This document shows, piece after piece, positions 27,191-36,965 of a DNA stretch of 64,000 nt (positions are counted from its first letter, which is position 1; each line of letters starts with the position of its first letter). The stretch spans positions 352,308 through 416,307 of the forward strand of contig NZ_JAFIQT010000004.1 of assembly GCF_017355935.1 (NCBI RefSeq), given 5' to 3'. Source of the DNA: Telluribacter humicola. Its GTDB lineage: Bacteria; Bacteroidota; Bacteroidia; Cytophagales; Spirosomataceae. The position numbers and the translations under genes are program-made. Under the pieces are notes generated by a model that had not been told where the DNA came from, did not search any database, and saw nothing but the letters and a program-made list of their open reading frames with translations.

Positions 27191-28876
27191 ATGACGAACT
27201 ATGCACACCCCTATATACCCGATCCTAAATATACTACGCGGGTCGCCTATTTCAGTATGGAGTATGCGATACATCAGCCTCTCAAGATTTACGCAGGAGG
27301 ACTGGGGTACCTGGCTGGTTCACATTTGCGCAGTGCAGCGCACCTGCTTCAGAACACCATTGGAATTGGAATACTATGGAAGTATGGCTACTACGATCAG
27401 ACACGCCAGCAGGATCAACACATGGGATCTTCGTTTGTAGAGAAACACTATGAGTTTCTGGAACCTACCAACGTAACATTTCAGATTATAGTCCACGGGG
27501 CTCCCGTACAGGTTACGGCCTACTACCTTGATCCAAAACATTTCGGTACCACACCGCTCTTTCTGTTATCTACTGATCTTCCTGAAAATGATTATTTGGC
27601 GCGCACCATCACACACCGGCTCTACGATGCTAATCCTGAAACAAAGCTGGCCCAGCAAATGCTGCTAGGAATTGGGGGTGTAAAACTACTGGATGAACTG
27701 GGGCTGACTCCTGAAATATACCACCTTAACGAATCCCACGCCTTACCAGCCGCCTTTGCCCTCTATGAAAAGCATAACGACTGGGAGGTAGTCCGGCGTA
27801 AACTTGTATTTACCAATCATACACCGGAGGAGGCAGGCAATCAGAAAACAGACCTCCATGTACTGGATCGAATGAGCTTTTTTGGGCAGGTACCTATTGA
27901 AGATGTATTACGTGTAACCCAGCAAACCGGGCCAGTATTTGATCATACCCTGGCTGCATTCAGGCTTGCTTCTATGGCCAATGGGGTATCCAGAATGCAC
28001 GTAGAAACCGTCAGACGTACCTACAAACAACATTCTGGGCTCTGTCCTACCATTGCTATTACCAATGCTCAGGACCACCATTACTGGGCAGATAAGGAGC
28101 TGTACCGGCACCTGTTACAACATCAGATACCACTGCTGGCGGAACGCAAGCAGGCTATGAAACAGCCCATGCTGGAAGAAGTTTCCGATCAGACCGGTAA
28201 GATATTTAGTCCCAATGTACTAACGCTGGTGTGGGCGCGGCGGTTTGCAGGGTATAAGCGTCCGGAGTTGCTCCTGCACGATATGGAACGATTCCACCGA
28301 CTGGTTACCAATATACAGTTTCCGATTCAGATTATCTGGGCCGGTAAACCCTATCCAACCGACTATACCGCTATCGGAACGTTTGACCGGATTGTTGAAA
28401 TCAGTAAGCAGTACTCCAACTGTGCGATTCTGACCGGATACGAACTGCGGTTATCCAGGCAACTCAAACAGGGTGCTGATGTATGGCTTAATACTCCACG
28501 GGTCACCCGCGAAGCATCTGGTACCAGTGGAATGACGGCCGCTATGAACGGAGCTATCAATTTGTCGACACTGGATGGGTGGTTCCCTGAGTTTGCTCGG
28601 AATGGTATCAATGGGTTTGTCATTCCGACAACTAACTACCAGTCCCCTTACGTTGAACAGGATGCCGCCGATGCGACTCATCTGTATGACCTGCTGGAAA
28701 ACATAGTACTACCCATGTACTACCAGACACCAGATAAGTGGGCAACCATGATGAGAAACAGCCTGGATGACGTACTTCCCTATTTTGATTCGGAGCGTAT
28801 GGTAGCTGATTATTACGACCGAATGTACCACCAGGAAGTTGTCCAGAACCCGCCTTTGCAGCATCGATCCGTATAA
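27191..28876 (+). CDS. Alpha-glucan family phosphorylase (GT35), PLP lysine replaced
   Basis: A 561-residue protein of the short alpha-glucan phosphorylase type. Family blocks are RVAYFSMEYAIHQPLKIYAGGLGYLAGSHLRSA-like text at the N-terminus (about 14-45), HLNESHALPAAFALYE, VFTNHTPEEAGNQ, WARRFAGYKRPELLL, IIWAGKPYP and REASGTSGMTAAMNG. Active members release glucose-1-phosphate from glycogen-type glucans using pyridoxal phosphate bound to a lysine in EASGxSxMK. Here that position is Thr449 (ACG, 28535-28537), one base from AAG. The frame is open from 26900, but the ATG at 27191 gives the family N-terminus and avoids the Usp gene. Either this branch works differently, or the protein no longer binds PLP covalently. 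Confidence 0.85.
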   Translation: MTNYAHPYIPDPKYTTRVAYFSMEYAIHQPLKIYAGGLGYLAGSHLRSAAHLLQNTIGIGILWKYGYYDQTRQQDQHMGSSFVEKHYEFLEPTNVTFQIIVHGAPVQVTAYYLDPKHFGTTPLFLLSTDLPENDYLARTITHRLYDANPETKLAQQMLLGIGGVKLLDELGLTPEIYHLNESHALPAAFALYEKHNDWEVVRRKLVFTNHTPEEAGNQKTDLHVLDRMSFFGQVPIEDVLRVTQQTGPVFDHTLAAFRLASMANGVSRMHVETVRRTYKQHSGLCPTIAITNAQDHHYWADKELYRHLLQHQIPLLAERKQAMKQPMLEEVSDQTGKIFSPNVLTLVWARRFAGYKRPELLLHDMERFHRLVTNIQFPIQIIWAGKPYPTDYTAIGTFDRIVEISKQYSNCAILTGYELRLSRQLKQGADVWLNTPRVTREASGTSGMTAAMNGAINLSTLDGWFPEFARNGINGFVIPTTNYQSPYVEQDAADATHLYDLLENIVLPMYYQTPDKWATMMRNSLDDVLPYFDSERMVADYYDRMYHQEVVQNPPLQHRSV

Positions 28877-28925
28877 ACTGAATGTAAATAAATAAACGAG
28901 CGAAGAAACAACCTGATATTCAAAG

Positions 28926-28956
28926 CCCTGACTTACTCCCGTTTAGTCAGGGTTTT
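28926..28956 (+). terminator. Terminator of the phosphorylase gene
   Basis: CCCTGACT and AGTCAGGG pair around a short loop and are followed by TTTT. It overlaps the end of the convergent small gene, whose stop is at 28933. Confidence 0.7.
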
Positions 28957-29115
28957 GGCTACTATGTACACCGTAATGATAATGACAACGACCAGCATAA
29001 CTATTCCACCCCATACCCCGGCCTTACTGGAGGTATAAGACATATACCTGCAACTGGTCAGGTAGCACATTACCCCCAGTACCAACTGAAACAGTAAATA
29101 CTTTTTTAAATTCAT
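28933..29115 (-). CDS. Small lipoprotein with one transmembrane segment
   Basis: A 60-residue protein starting at the ATG at 29115 (MNLKKYLLFQLVLGVMCYLTSC); the longer frame to 29139 adds only eight residues without a signal. The lipobox YLTSC suggests lipid attachment, and residues 35-53 are strongly hydrophobic (GGIVMLVVVIIITVYIV). Similar tiny lipoproteins with a glycine/valine-rich membrane segment are common in Bacteroidota, function unknown. It converges on the phosphorylase gene. Confidence 0.6.
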   Translation of the reverse strand: MNLKKYLLFQLVLGVMCYLTSCRYMSYTSSKAGVWGGIVMLVVVIIITVYIVAKTLTKRE

Positions 29116-29421
29116 ATAATCATTACTGCTTAGGAACAATCTGCTGTGCCGGGTACTCCAAAGATGCTTTCATTGCGTAAATATAACATTTGCCAATAAA
29201 GTGTATAGTATGCGACAATCCGCTTCAATATATACAGCTTACAACTTAGTCAAAAGCATTACTTTTGAACTGACATATCCAGGTATATTTAGAAGCTGAT
29301 TCATTGCGTTAAACTGCAACTTTATAGACAGTCAGTTACCAGTTATGACAAAAGTCATATTTTCAGAAATCCTGTTTTGCAAGATTATATTATAATTTGA
29401 TATATTTCATTACCTCCTTTT

Positions 29422-31694
29422 TTGAAAACATTACATACTAATTTCCTGCAGGGCGGTGGGAAATCAGGTGCCAGTATTCGTGAATCTGACTGATCGGTAA
29501 TGCCACTGGGTAGTAATGATACCTGGACTCTGGGGCTGCTGATTGCACTTTCTAATCTCTTGAACTCCAAAGTACCCTCCCTTTTATTTTGGGGGAGAAC
29601 TACAGAGTATACTATAACGATTCGTACTATTCCTTCTCAGATGGAAATGAGCGTTCACCTGTGTCCCTAGGTACCTCAGCCGCATCTAGTTGGCCCGACG
29701 AATGGCCTCAGCTCAAAGCATTACTTGACCAGGTACTAGCTAGTGGTGAAGCTACCAGTAGTACCGACGTAGTACTACCGCTATGGTCTGACCAACCGCT
29801 ACCTCATCAACGGTGGATGTTCAACTACAGTCCAGTCTATGATGAGTACGGTATAGCTACCGGTGTAGTGGTGACCTTTACTGAATTAACACAAAGTACA
29901 CAAATAAACCTTACCGCAGAAAGCAGCCAGAACGTACAGGCCATCAACCAAAGGTACAGAATGATACTGGACAGCCTGCCTGCCAACATAGCTATCCTGG
30001 ATAAAAAGGGAGAGATTATTTCAGGTAATGAGCGATGGCTATCTTTTAGTCTGGGAAACAATGGAGCCATTACCGGTTATATCGGTGCCAACTACCTGGA
30101 CGTGTGATGTCAGTCCTATGAAATAGAAGCTCTGCGGCTGGCCGATGGTATCGAGGAGGTCCTGGCCGGACACATCACTGAGTTCCGAATGGATTATCCA
30201 TGTCACTCTCCTTCCGAAGAGCGTTGGTTCAGGGCTTACGTCAACCCGGTGTATGTACAGGGAAAAATAACGGAAGTAGTAGTCACTCATCTGGACATCA
30301 CTAATCGGAAAATAGCCGAAAAAATAGTACAGAAGGCACTGCGCGAGAAACAGAAAATACTTAGATATAATCTGTGCTTTGGATGTAGAGGGAAGGTTTA
30401 TCCAGGTAAGCAGAGCCTGCCGGGATGTTTGGGGCTATGACCGCAAAGAATTAGCAGGAACCAGGTATATTGATCTGGTTCACGAAGATGATAAAGATCT
30501 GACCTTAGAGGCTGCTTCACGGATCATGAGCGGGGAAGCCATGCGGAACTTCGAAAACCGGTACAGGTGTAAAGATGGTAGTGTGGTACCTATACTGTGG
30601 TCAGCCAGATGGGACCCGGATGAAAACGTTATGTTTTGCTTAGCCCGCGATGCCACCGAAAAGAAACAAGCGGAAGAACAGGTACTGGCTTACAGCCAAA
30701 AGATCATTAACAGCCTGGAAAGTATAACAGATGGTTTCTTTATTCTCGATAATGAGTGGCGGGTATGACTGTGTACGAATACATCCCGAAGATAAAGAGG
30801 CATTGACCCTCAGTATCAGACAAGCGATCGATTCGCCGGAAGAAGAACAGTGGAAGGCTGTATATCGTTTCCTCAAAGCAGATGATACCTACGCCACGGT
30901 GCTTGGTCGCGGTTTTATAATTCGGAATCAGGAAGGATCACCTATCCGAATGATTGGTGCCATGCAGGATATTACTCTGCAAAAACCGAGGGAAGAGGAG
31001 AGTGAACAACTAATCAGTGAACTGACAAAAACTAACCACGATCTACGGCAATTTTCCTACATAACTACCCATAACTTCCGTGCTCCTCTGTCGAACCTGA
31101 TAGGCTTATTGAACATGATGAATGGGTATACATTTAACGACCCCATTCTGATCGAAATCATTGAGGGATTCAGGACATCCACCCTTGCATTGAATGATAC
31201 GATCAATGACCTTATCAACATCCTGATCATTAAGGGTAATCCTTCAATTACCAGGGAGAATGTAAAGCTGCGGGATGTATTCAACAAGGTTTACAACCAG
31301 ATCAGGATACCTATCGAGGAGGCAGATGCCAGGACACATTTTAACGATCAGGAGGCTCCTCTTGTCCTATTGGATAGGACGTACATAGTGAGTATATTTA
31401 TGAACCTGTTGACTAATTCGCTTAAATTCCGCTCCGCTTCCCGAAAGCTACAGATAACAATAATAAGCCAGAGGCAGGAGGACAAAGTATGGCTCCATTT
31501 TCAGGATAAGAATAGGGTTGGACCTGAAGCGCTACTGCAATCATCTCTTTGGCCTTAACCAACGCTTCCATGATCGCCCAGACAGCAAAGGGTTAGGACT
31601 TTACCTGATCAAGTCACAGATCGAATCGCTGGGTGGTATGATCCAGGTAGAGAGCCAGGTAGAGGTGGGGACTACCTTCAGCATTACATTTTGA
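29422..31694 (+). pseudogene. Multi-PAS sensor histidine kinase, multiply broken
   Basis: Fragments in three frames add up to one kinase: an N-terminal PAS-type domain (PLGSNDTWTLG, WPDEWPQLKALLDQVLASGEA), two or three further PAS blocks (for example YDRKELAGTRYIDLVHEDD), a histidine phosphorylation box (THNFRAPLSNLIGLLN) and an ATPase end (KGLGLYLIKSQIESLGG). Lesions seen: TGA at 29491 where a Trp is expected; one G short in the run at 29591; TGA at 30105; a frameshift near 30360-30380; a frame break with lost sequence near 30766; and a frameshift near 31510. The first start could be the TTG at 29422. A sensory kinase cannot be made. It may once have signalled to one of the orphan receivers nearby. 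Confidence 0.85.
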
Positions 31695-31942
31695 TAGCTT
31701 AATATATACCTGCCGATACTGCCCGAACCATACTCTTATATAATTAATCAAGCTTAATCGTATATACCTGTACGTATGTACAAACTCTACCGCTGTAGAA
31801 TTGCCAGCCATAGACACACAGCTGGTATATCCAAATCATAAATCAGAGTGATCTGCGTCATTCATTTAACAGACTATGAGCCGGACTTTTGTGTTTGATC
31901 AAAGCCCAGGAAAAGAGTATTAACCCTACTAATAGTCATAGC

Positions 31943-32692
31943 ATGTATAGCCTTAAAGGAAAAACAGCCATAGTAACCGGTGCCGGATCAGGAATAGGTA
32001 GAAGTGTCGCTCTGCTTTATGCATCCGAGGGTGCCAATGTTACCGTCTCTGATATCAACGTGCAGGAAGGTGAGGAAACTGTAAAATTGATTCGTGAGGC
32101 AGGTGGGGAAGCTTTTTTTGTTAAAGCAGATTCTTCCAGCCCAGAAGATAACGAGGCGCTGGTTGCAGCCACAATAGAAAGGTACGGAGGCTTGCATATA
32201 GCCTGTAACAACGCCGGCATAGGAGGCCCCGCAGCTCCTACCGGAGAGTACCCCATAGAAGGTTGGGATAAGGTTATTGCCGTAAATCTTTCGGGTGTTT
32301 TTTTTGGGATGCGATATCAGATCCCCGCTATGCTGAATAGTGGAGGTGGAGCCATCGTAAACATGGCTTCAATACTGGGAAGCGTAGGGTTTGCGATGAG
32401 TCCTGCCTACGTAGCCGCTAAACACGGAGTAGTGGGAATGACTAAAAACATAGCCCTTGAGTACGCCGCCCAAAACATACGCGCCAATGCGGTAGGTCCC
32501 GCCTTCATCCTGACTCCTCTACTGAAAGATTTTGATGAAGACACATTTAAATGGCTCGAGTCAAAACACCCCATTGGCCGCCTGGGCCAACCCGAAGAGG
32601 TAGCCGAGTTAGTACTATTTTTAAGTTCTGATAAAGCTTCTTTTATCAATGGCTCCTACTATCCGGTAGATGGCGGATACCTCGCCCAGTAA
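31943..32692 (+). CDS. Short-chain dehydrogenase/reductase (SDR)
   Basis: A 249-residue classical SDR. The cofactor motif is TGAGSGIG (about 13-20), followed by the NNAG motif, the catalytic serine in MASILGS, the YVAAK motif (Tyr and Lys of the catalytic set) and the C-terminal NGSYYPVDGGY. Asp at the end of the second strand (VTVSDINV) suggests NAD(H) preference. The substrate cannot be named. The frame is open from 31889, but the ATG at 31943 gives the standard N-terminus (MYSLKGKTAIVTG). It stands alone after the decayed kinase, with a strong terminator behind it. Confidence 0.93.
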   Translation: MYSLKGKTAIVTGAGSGIGRSVALLYASEGANVTVSDINVQEGEETVKLIREAGGEAFFVKADSSSPEDNEALVAATIERYGGLHIACNNAGIGGPAAPTGEYPIEGWDKVIAVNLSGVFFGMRYQIPAMLNSGGGAIVNMASILGSVGFAMSPAYVAAKHGVVGMTKNIALEYAAQNIRANAVGPAFILTPLLKDFDEDTFKWLESKHPIGRLGQPEEVAELVLFLSSDKASFINGSYYPVDGGYLAQ

Positions 32693-32705
32693 AAGTCACT
32701 TCCAG

Positions 32706-32761
32706 AATCCCACTCAGTGTTACTTATAGTAGGATGAAGTTGCGCTGAGTGGGATTTTTTT
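32706..32761 (+). terminator. Terminator of the SDR gene
   Basis: AATCCCACTCAG and CTGAGTGGGATT form a 12-bp perfect stem with a 27-base loop, followed by a T-run to 32761. Confidence 0.85.
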
Positions 32762-32870
32762 ACCATTCACTAAGTCTTAACTGCATTTTTACATATTTTT
32801 AATAAGAGGAATCTAACTTGTGTACTAAAATATATTTATATAGCAACGACAACTACTCCCCCTATACCGG

Positions 32871-33284
32871 ATGATCCACAATTTATTAATGATAGATGAT
32901 GATGATATCTCATTAAAAATTGTAACACTTACCGTCAAACGTTATCATTTTGCGGAGTGCATTAGCATTCTGAAGAATGGTAAAGAGGGTATTGGCTATC
33001 TGGATGAGGTGCTCCTGAAAGAGAAAGTCCCTCCAACCCTGATATTTCTGGATATAAATATGCCCGTAATGGATGGATGGGAATTTCTGGAAGAGTACAC
33101 CCAGCGGTTTGAAAAGTACTTTCCACAGACCAGCATTTGCATGCTAACCTCCTCTCTTGATCCACAGGATCAGGAAAGAGCCTCCCACTATCCCAGCGTT
33201 ATAGCTTTCCTGAGTAAACCATTTGTATTGGACAATATGGCTATGCTTAGAAGCCACCCTAAGTTAAGATACTATTTTAAGTAG
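32871..33284 (+). CDS. Single-domain response regulator, RcpA-like type
   Basis: A 137-residue receiver with no output domain. The acidic cluster is MIDDDD (7-12), the phospho-acceptor is Asp61 in FLDINMPVMDGWEFL, the threonine is in CMLTSSLDPQD and the lysine is in AFLSKPF. The extended SSLDPQDQERA loop and the C-terminal KLRYYFK recur in the minus-strand receiver at 34203-34661, so the two are paralogs. It is preceded by an AT-rich promoter-like stretch. The partner kinase is not encoded next to it. Confidence 0.92.
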   Translation: MIHNLLMIDDDDISLKIVTLTVKRYHFAECISILKNGKEGIGYLDEVLLKEKVPPTLIFLDINMPVMDGWEFLEEYTQRFEKYFPQTSICMLTSSLDPQDQERASHYPSVIAFLSKPFVLDNMAMLRSHPKLRYYFK

Positions 33285-33489
33285 AGATCAGATTTTGATT
33301 GCAGATAATGCTTTGCTGCTGGCTCATTTGCCGATGCAACTCATACCACCACTCAGGAAGCTTTAAGACTAAAAGTGACGTGTGGTGGATCATGTACTGC
33401 TGCCTTCTCTCCCAATCCTCTGTCTGATACTGAGGCTGTATACTTTCCAGCTTTCTGCTTAGCCTTTCTTCAAATCAATTAATATTCAT
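33277..33489 (-). pseudogene. Short frame with an early stop, possible broken small gene
   Basis: From an ATG at 33489 the frame runs 71 codons to a TAA overlapping the end of the response regulator, but codon 5 is TGA. After it the text is protein-like (FEERLSRKLESIQPQYQ, ERRQQYMIHHTSLL, LKLPEWWYELHRQMSQQQ). No family is recognised. Either a dead small gene or a shorter one with an unseen start. Confidence 0.35.
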
Positions 33490-34202
33490 TTTGCTTATTA
33501 GATTCTACTCCCAAGTTGACAGGAAGCAGATTACATTTTTTTATACCAGGGCATGGCAAAGCGGCAGCTATTTCGCTGGTATTCATTGATTATGCTCACC
33601 TACTTATAGGCCCTGGCGCACTAATAAAATATTATTGGTGGGATCGAAAATGTAACCTGCTCATAATCAATTTTTCGTTTTCTAATATGGCACAGCATCG
33701 TTTAAAGCATCTTTTATGTCCTCGGTGGCCTTCTTAAATTCATGTACCCAATGTCCAAGAGCACGTGCCGTGTCTGGAAGATTATGGATTACCAAAAAAG
33801 CAGAACAAAGCACATGACCAGTAAAATTTTACTTCAATCCCAAACCTATCTGTATTACATTTTATAAATAGATTGTTTATGTTGCTAACGTTGCAAAACG
33901 GGTTGAATGTGCAGGAAAAACGGAGGATATAGATAAACAGCCCAACAGTGTCGGTGAATGCCTTGCTAATTAAGTAGAGGAAGGAAAAAGAGGCGAGGAA
34001 TTGTGTGTAGTTGACCTTAACGAAGAGTCAGCAAAGCTACGATCTTATTTGGGTGCAAACTGGGCGGGCGCCTTAGATAGTACTTATGGCTCCTGAATTA
34101 TTAATCAGGATTAGTAGGTAAGTTTCTGAAAAGGAGGAAGTCGCTTCCGTAAGGCGAGCGACGAATCGGGGTACTGATATATTTTATATGGAATGCAGAG
34201 GA
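33490..34202. other. Gap of about 700 bases without an intact gene
   Basis: I see only short frames. One plus-strand stretch near 33900-34100 reads DLNEESAKLRSYLGANWAG in one frame but has stops and no start. No repeats or hairpins of note. Confidence 0.4.
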
Positions 34203-34661
34203 CTAAGATACCTCTACCAACTCTTTCTGATCTGAATGATAGGGCGCACTAAAGTACATTTTTAGTTCATCCCTATTTTTTAATCGATCCAGGTCCTGCG
34301 GAACAAGAGGTTTGTCCAGGAAGGTAATGACATTTGAGTAGTCCATGGACTTAAATTGGTCCTTTGGATTTACTGAATTAGAAAGAATACAAAATTGGGT
34401 AGTGGGATACATCTGCTGGTACTTACTGCCAAATTCATCCAGAAATTCCCAACCACTTATAGTGGGCAGCTTCAGATCCAGCAAGACAAGTTCAGGTGCT
34501 TCGGCACCTCCGCTGATACTTAACTTTTCGAAATAGTTTAATCCATCCCTGCCATTTGTTAGTACCACTACCTGTTCTACAAATTTACTATCTGTCAAGG
34601 TAACCGTAAGTAGGTGGTGAGCTAGGTCATCATCATCAATAATAAGAACCTTCTTTAACAT
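34203..34661 (-). CDS. Single-domain response regulator, paralog of 32871-33284
   Basis: A 152-residue receiver without an output domain. The acidic cluster is LIIDDDD (6-12), the phospho-acceptor is Asp62 in LLDLKLPTISGWEFLDEF, the switch region is CILSNSVNPKDQ and the lysine is in TFLDKPL. Layout, the long loop after the switch region and the KMYFSAP ending match the plus-strand paralog at 32871-33284. At the switch position there is Ser instead of Thr. A C-terminal tail of about 15 residues (QKELVEVS) is extra. No neighbouring kinase. Confidence 0.92.
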   Translation of the reverse strand: MLKKVLIIDDDDLAHHLLTVTLTDSKFVEQVVVLTNGRDGLNYFEKLSISGGAEAPELVLLDLKLPTISGWEFLDEFGSKYQQMYPTTQFCILSNSVNPKDQFKSMDYSNVITFLDKPLVPQDLDRLKNRDELKMYFSAPYHSDQKELVEVS

Positions 34662-35664
34662 ATATATATAAGTGGGTAAACAGACACTCCGTTACCACTA
34701 GCAATAACGATACCAAATAGCCATTAAATACAATAAATAAGTTTTCAACCGGTATTATGATGATTTAGTAAAATTCACAATCAAAGTCTCATAAATACTG
34801 TAAATACAGTATTGACACATGTACTACCTATCCTCTACTTTTGCGTAGGCATTCCGACAATCGTATATCCACTTGTTCCGCATCTGTTAGCTTAGTGCTC
34901 ACACATACACACCTATATTTTTACCTTTTGTAGCATTAGTGATTTTAACTAAAGCTACAAATGTCGCCCTTTGATATGTACTTTCACTTCACCGAAATAT
35001 ATACCTATCCTTCTGAGTCATGTTGTGGCAAAATTGCGGGTGAAACATAAAGCCTTGTATGTTACATACCAGTAGCTTAGCTACCCGTACTCTACAATCG
35101 TTAAAAGCAATATTAAAAAGGCTGCAGTACCTCCAGGCTAACAAAGCAGATGCTTACTACAACATGTATAAACAGGTATTGCTTCACGATAGCTTTTCCC
35201 ACCACAGCCTTTTCAGTACTAATTAACCTTTGCCGGTACAACCAAACTTTTTCTATCTATTTGTTTTCTGCTTTTTATCAGGTAGTCGATCGAATACTTA
35301 CCCGCTCCCGTTATCAGTAACTATACTAAACCTGCTACGTACAATAGGTTTATCTCGTAGCCGGGAGGTCCAAACTTAGGTCCATCGGGTGTCAGTCCAT
35401 TTAGCCAGAAAGGCAGGTGTAATAAGCTGTTTTATTCGAGTTTGTAAGATTTTAATATACTGTTCTATGTTCGGCTCTATTTTTATCACATCATTTATTA
35501 CTTCTGATAATTGAATGTTATCAGAAGTATGATATTAAGAAGCCGCTAGGACAAGCCCCTATGGTGACTGAACCCTATAATTAATAGACCGTTACATAAA
35601 ATTGCTTTGGAGATGGATAGTAGAATAAGTAATTTGGGTAATACCCATTAAGCTTTCTACCACT
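34662..35664. other. 1-kb intergenic stretch
   Basis: Mostly AT-rich and without intact genes apart from the small frame at 35059-35226. The last part (35500-35640) should hold the promoter of the TPR gene; no clear consensus seen. A TTATCAGAAGTA-type short inverted repeat occurs near 35500-35530. Confidence 0.4.
35059..35226 (+). CDS. Possible 55-residue protein
   Basis: An ATG-to-TAA frame of 55 residues with a basic, helical look (LQSLKAILKRLQYLQANKAD, YYNMYKQVLLHDSFS). No family recognised and no ribosome site seen. It might be a small gene or a remnant. Confidence 0.25.
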   Translation: MLHTSSLATRTLQSLKAILKRLQYLQANKADAYYNMYKQVLLHDSFSHHSLFSTN

Positions 35665-36273
35665 ATGATCAGACTGCTATACAGCTTGCTGCTACTGGTT
35701 TCGGCCCTTCCTGCACTTGGACAAACGGCAAGCAATTATTATCGTATCGCCGAATCAAAGTCCTTGCTTGGCGATGAAAAATCAGCCATTGCCTTCTATA
35801 CCAAAGCTTTGGATGTGGACCCCGGCTTTCTAGATGCCTATATAGCCCGGGCAACTTCACGAGTTGCGATTAAAGATTATAAAGGAGCCATTGAGGACTG
35901 CACCAAAGCTCTGACGCTGGATAGCCGCTCCTTTATTGCATGGTATCTTAGGGGGCTCTCACGGTCTGCACAAGAAGACTATATGGGCTCACTTGAGGAT
36001 TATAACGAATTTCTTTCAAGAACTTCAGATGGTGAATCAGTAGGGTATTTAAGGCGGGGCATTTCAAAGATTATGCTTCAAGATTACCGTGGTGCAGATT
36101 TAGACTTAACCAGGGCTATTGTTCGAGGAAGTTCTACCGGAGAAGCTTTTTTGAACAGAGGGATAGCCAGAATGCACATGGGCAATACTAGTGACGGATG
36201 CGGCGATCTCAGCGTAGCCGCAAGAATGGGGGAAATAAAAGCCCATCCAATCATTGAAGAATATTGTAAATAA
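35665..36273 (+). CDS. Exported TPR-repeat protein
   Basis: A 202-residue protein with a signal peptide (MIRLLYSLLLLVSALPALGQ) followed by four to five tetratricopeptide repeats (about 23-190), for example SAIAFYTKALDVDPGFLDAY and GAIEDCTKALTLDSRSFIAW. TPR domains bind other proteins. The end (SDGCGDLSVAARMGEIKAH) is typical of small Bacteroidota TPR proteins, with a cysteine in DGCGDL. It probably works in the periplasm as a scaffold or chaperone. It stands alone; the partner is unknown. A weak hairpin (36292-36329) may end transcription. Confidence 0.88.
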   Translation: MIRLLYSLLLLVSALPALGQTASNYYRIAESKSLLGDEKSAIAFYTKALDVDPGFLDAYIARATSRVAIKDYKGAIEDCTKALTLDSRSFIAWYLRGLSRSAQEDYMGSLEDYNEFLSRTSDGESVGYLRRGISKIMLQDYRGADLDLTRAIVRGSSTGEAFLNRGIARMHMGNTSDGCGDLSVAARMGEIKAHPIIEEYCK

Positions 36274-36379
36274 ACAGCGCAGTATGATCTACTAGAACCA
36301 GTCATGTGATTTGAAGGGCTGGCTCTTCTTGTACTCCTGATTAAGTTTTCACCTTTCAGCTACGGGTAGGATGATTATT

Positions 36380-36840
36380 TAAATGGCAGCCCTTCACTTG
36401 CCCCTGGAAGGTGGGAGAAAAGGAGCCTATTGTTATCGTACTGCATGGAGAGCCTTCGGTCCAGGTTTATACATAATCCTTCTCATAAGCAAAAGATGAA
36501 TTTCGGCTTCAAATAGACACAACAGCCGAAGGACAAGTTAGTACAAGCTTAGTAACAAATGAAATAGAGCTTAGCTCGGGCGACCTCTTGTCCGAAACAA
36601 AAGCAAGTATCAGGTCATTTCCCCGTGATAGACAGCCTCAGCAAAATCAATATTCCTGCCCTTGTATTTGCCAGTGAACCAAAATATGATTTCGACTAGG
36701 GAAGAAAGTTTGCTCAGGTACTTCCGCGGGCTGAATTATTAATAATACCAAGCAGTTGTCATGATCCCTGGTAAACTCATCCACCTCAATTCTTTTCGGA
36801 AGTCATCAGTTTTATTAAAGAAGTTTACAATTCAAGATGA
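36380..36840 (+). pseudogene. Alpha/beta hydrolase remnant
   Basis: Fragments of an alpha/beta hydrolase fold in different frames: near 36410 KEPIVIVLHGEPS resembles the oxyanion-hole HGGPG region, and at the end IDSLSKINIPALVFASEPK, AELLIIPSSCHDPW and FFSEVISFIKE match the C-terminal strand and the catalytic-histidine region. Stops interrupt all frames (for example the TAG after YDFD near 36698). The middle, with the nucleophile, is missing or unreadable. The last fragment ends at the TGA at 36838-36840. Dead gene. Confidence 0.7.
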
Positions 36841-36965
36841 TGTAGTTGAAGGTACTAAGCGACGAAAATGTTGGTACTTGTTCAAACCGATACTTTGAAA
36901 ATTCATAAGATACAGTAAGCTGGATAAATATAATTAAGGCTCAGTTTACCCTGGCCTCAGCTCTC

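Noticed and set aside
33516..33737. A 73-codon plus-strand frame.
   Set aside because: No protein family, poor codon look, no start context; lies in a decayed stretch.
21648..34661. An arrangement of three receivers as a phosphorelay operon.
   Set aside because: They are far apart, on both strands, and separate promoters or gaps lie between them.
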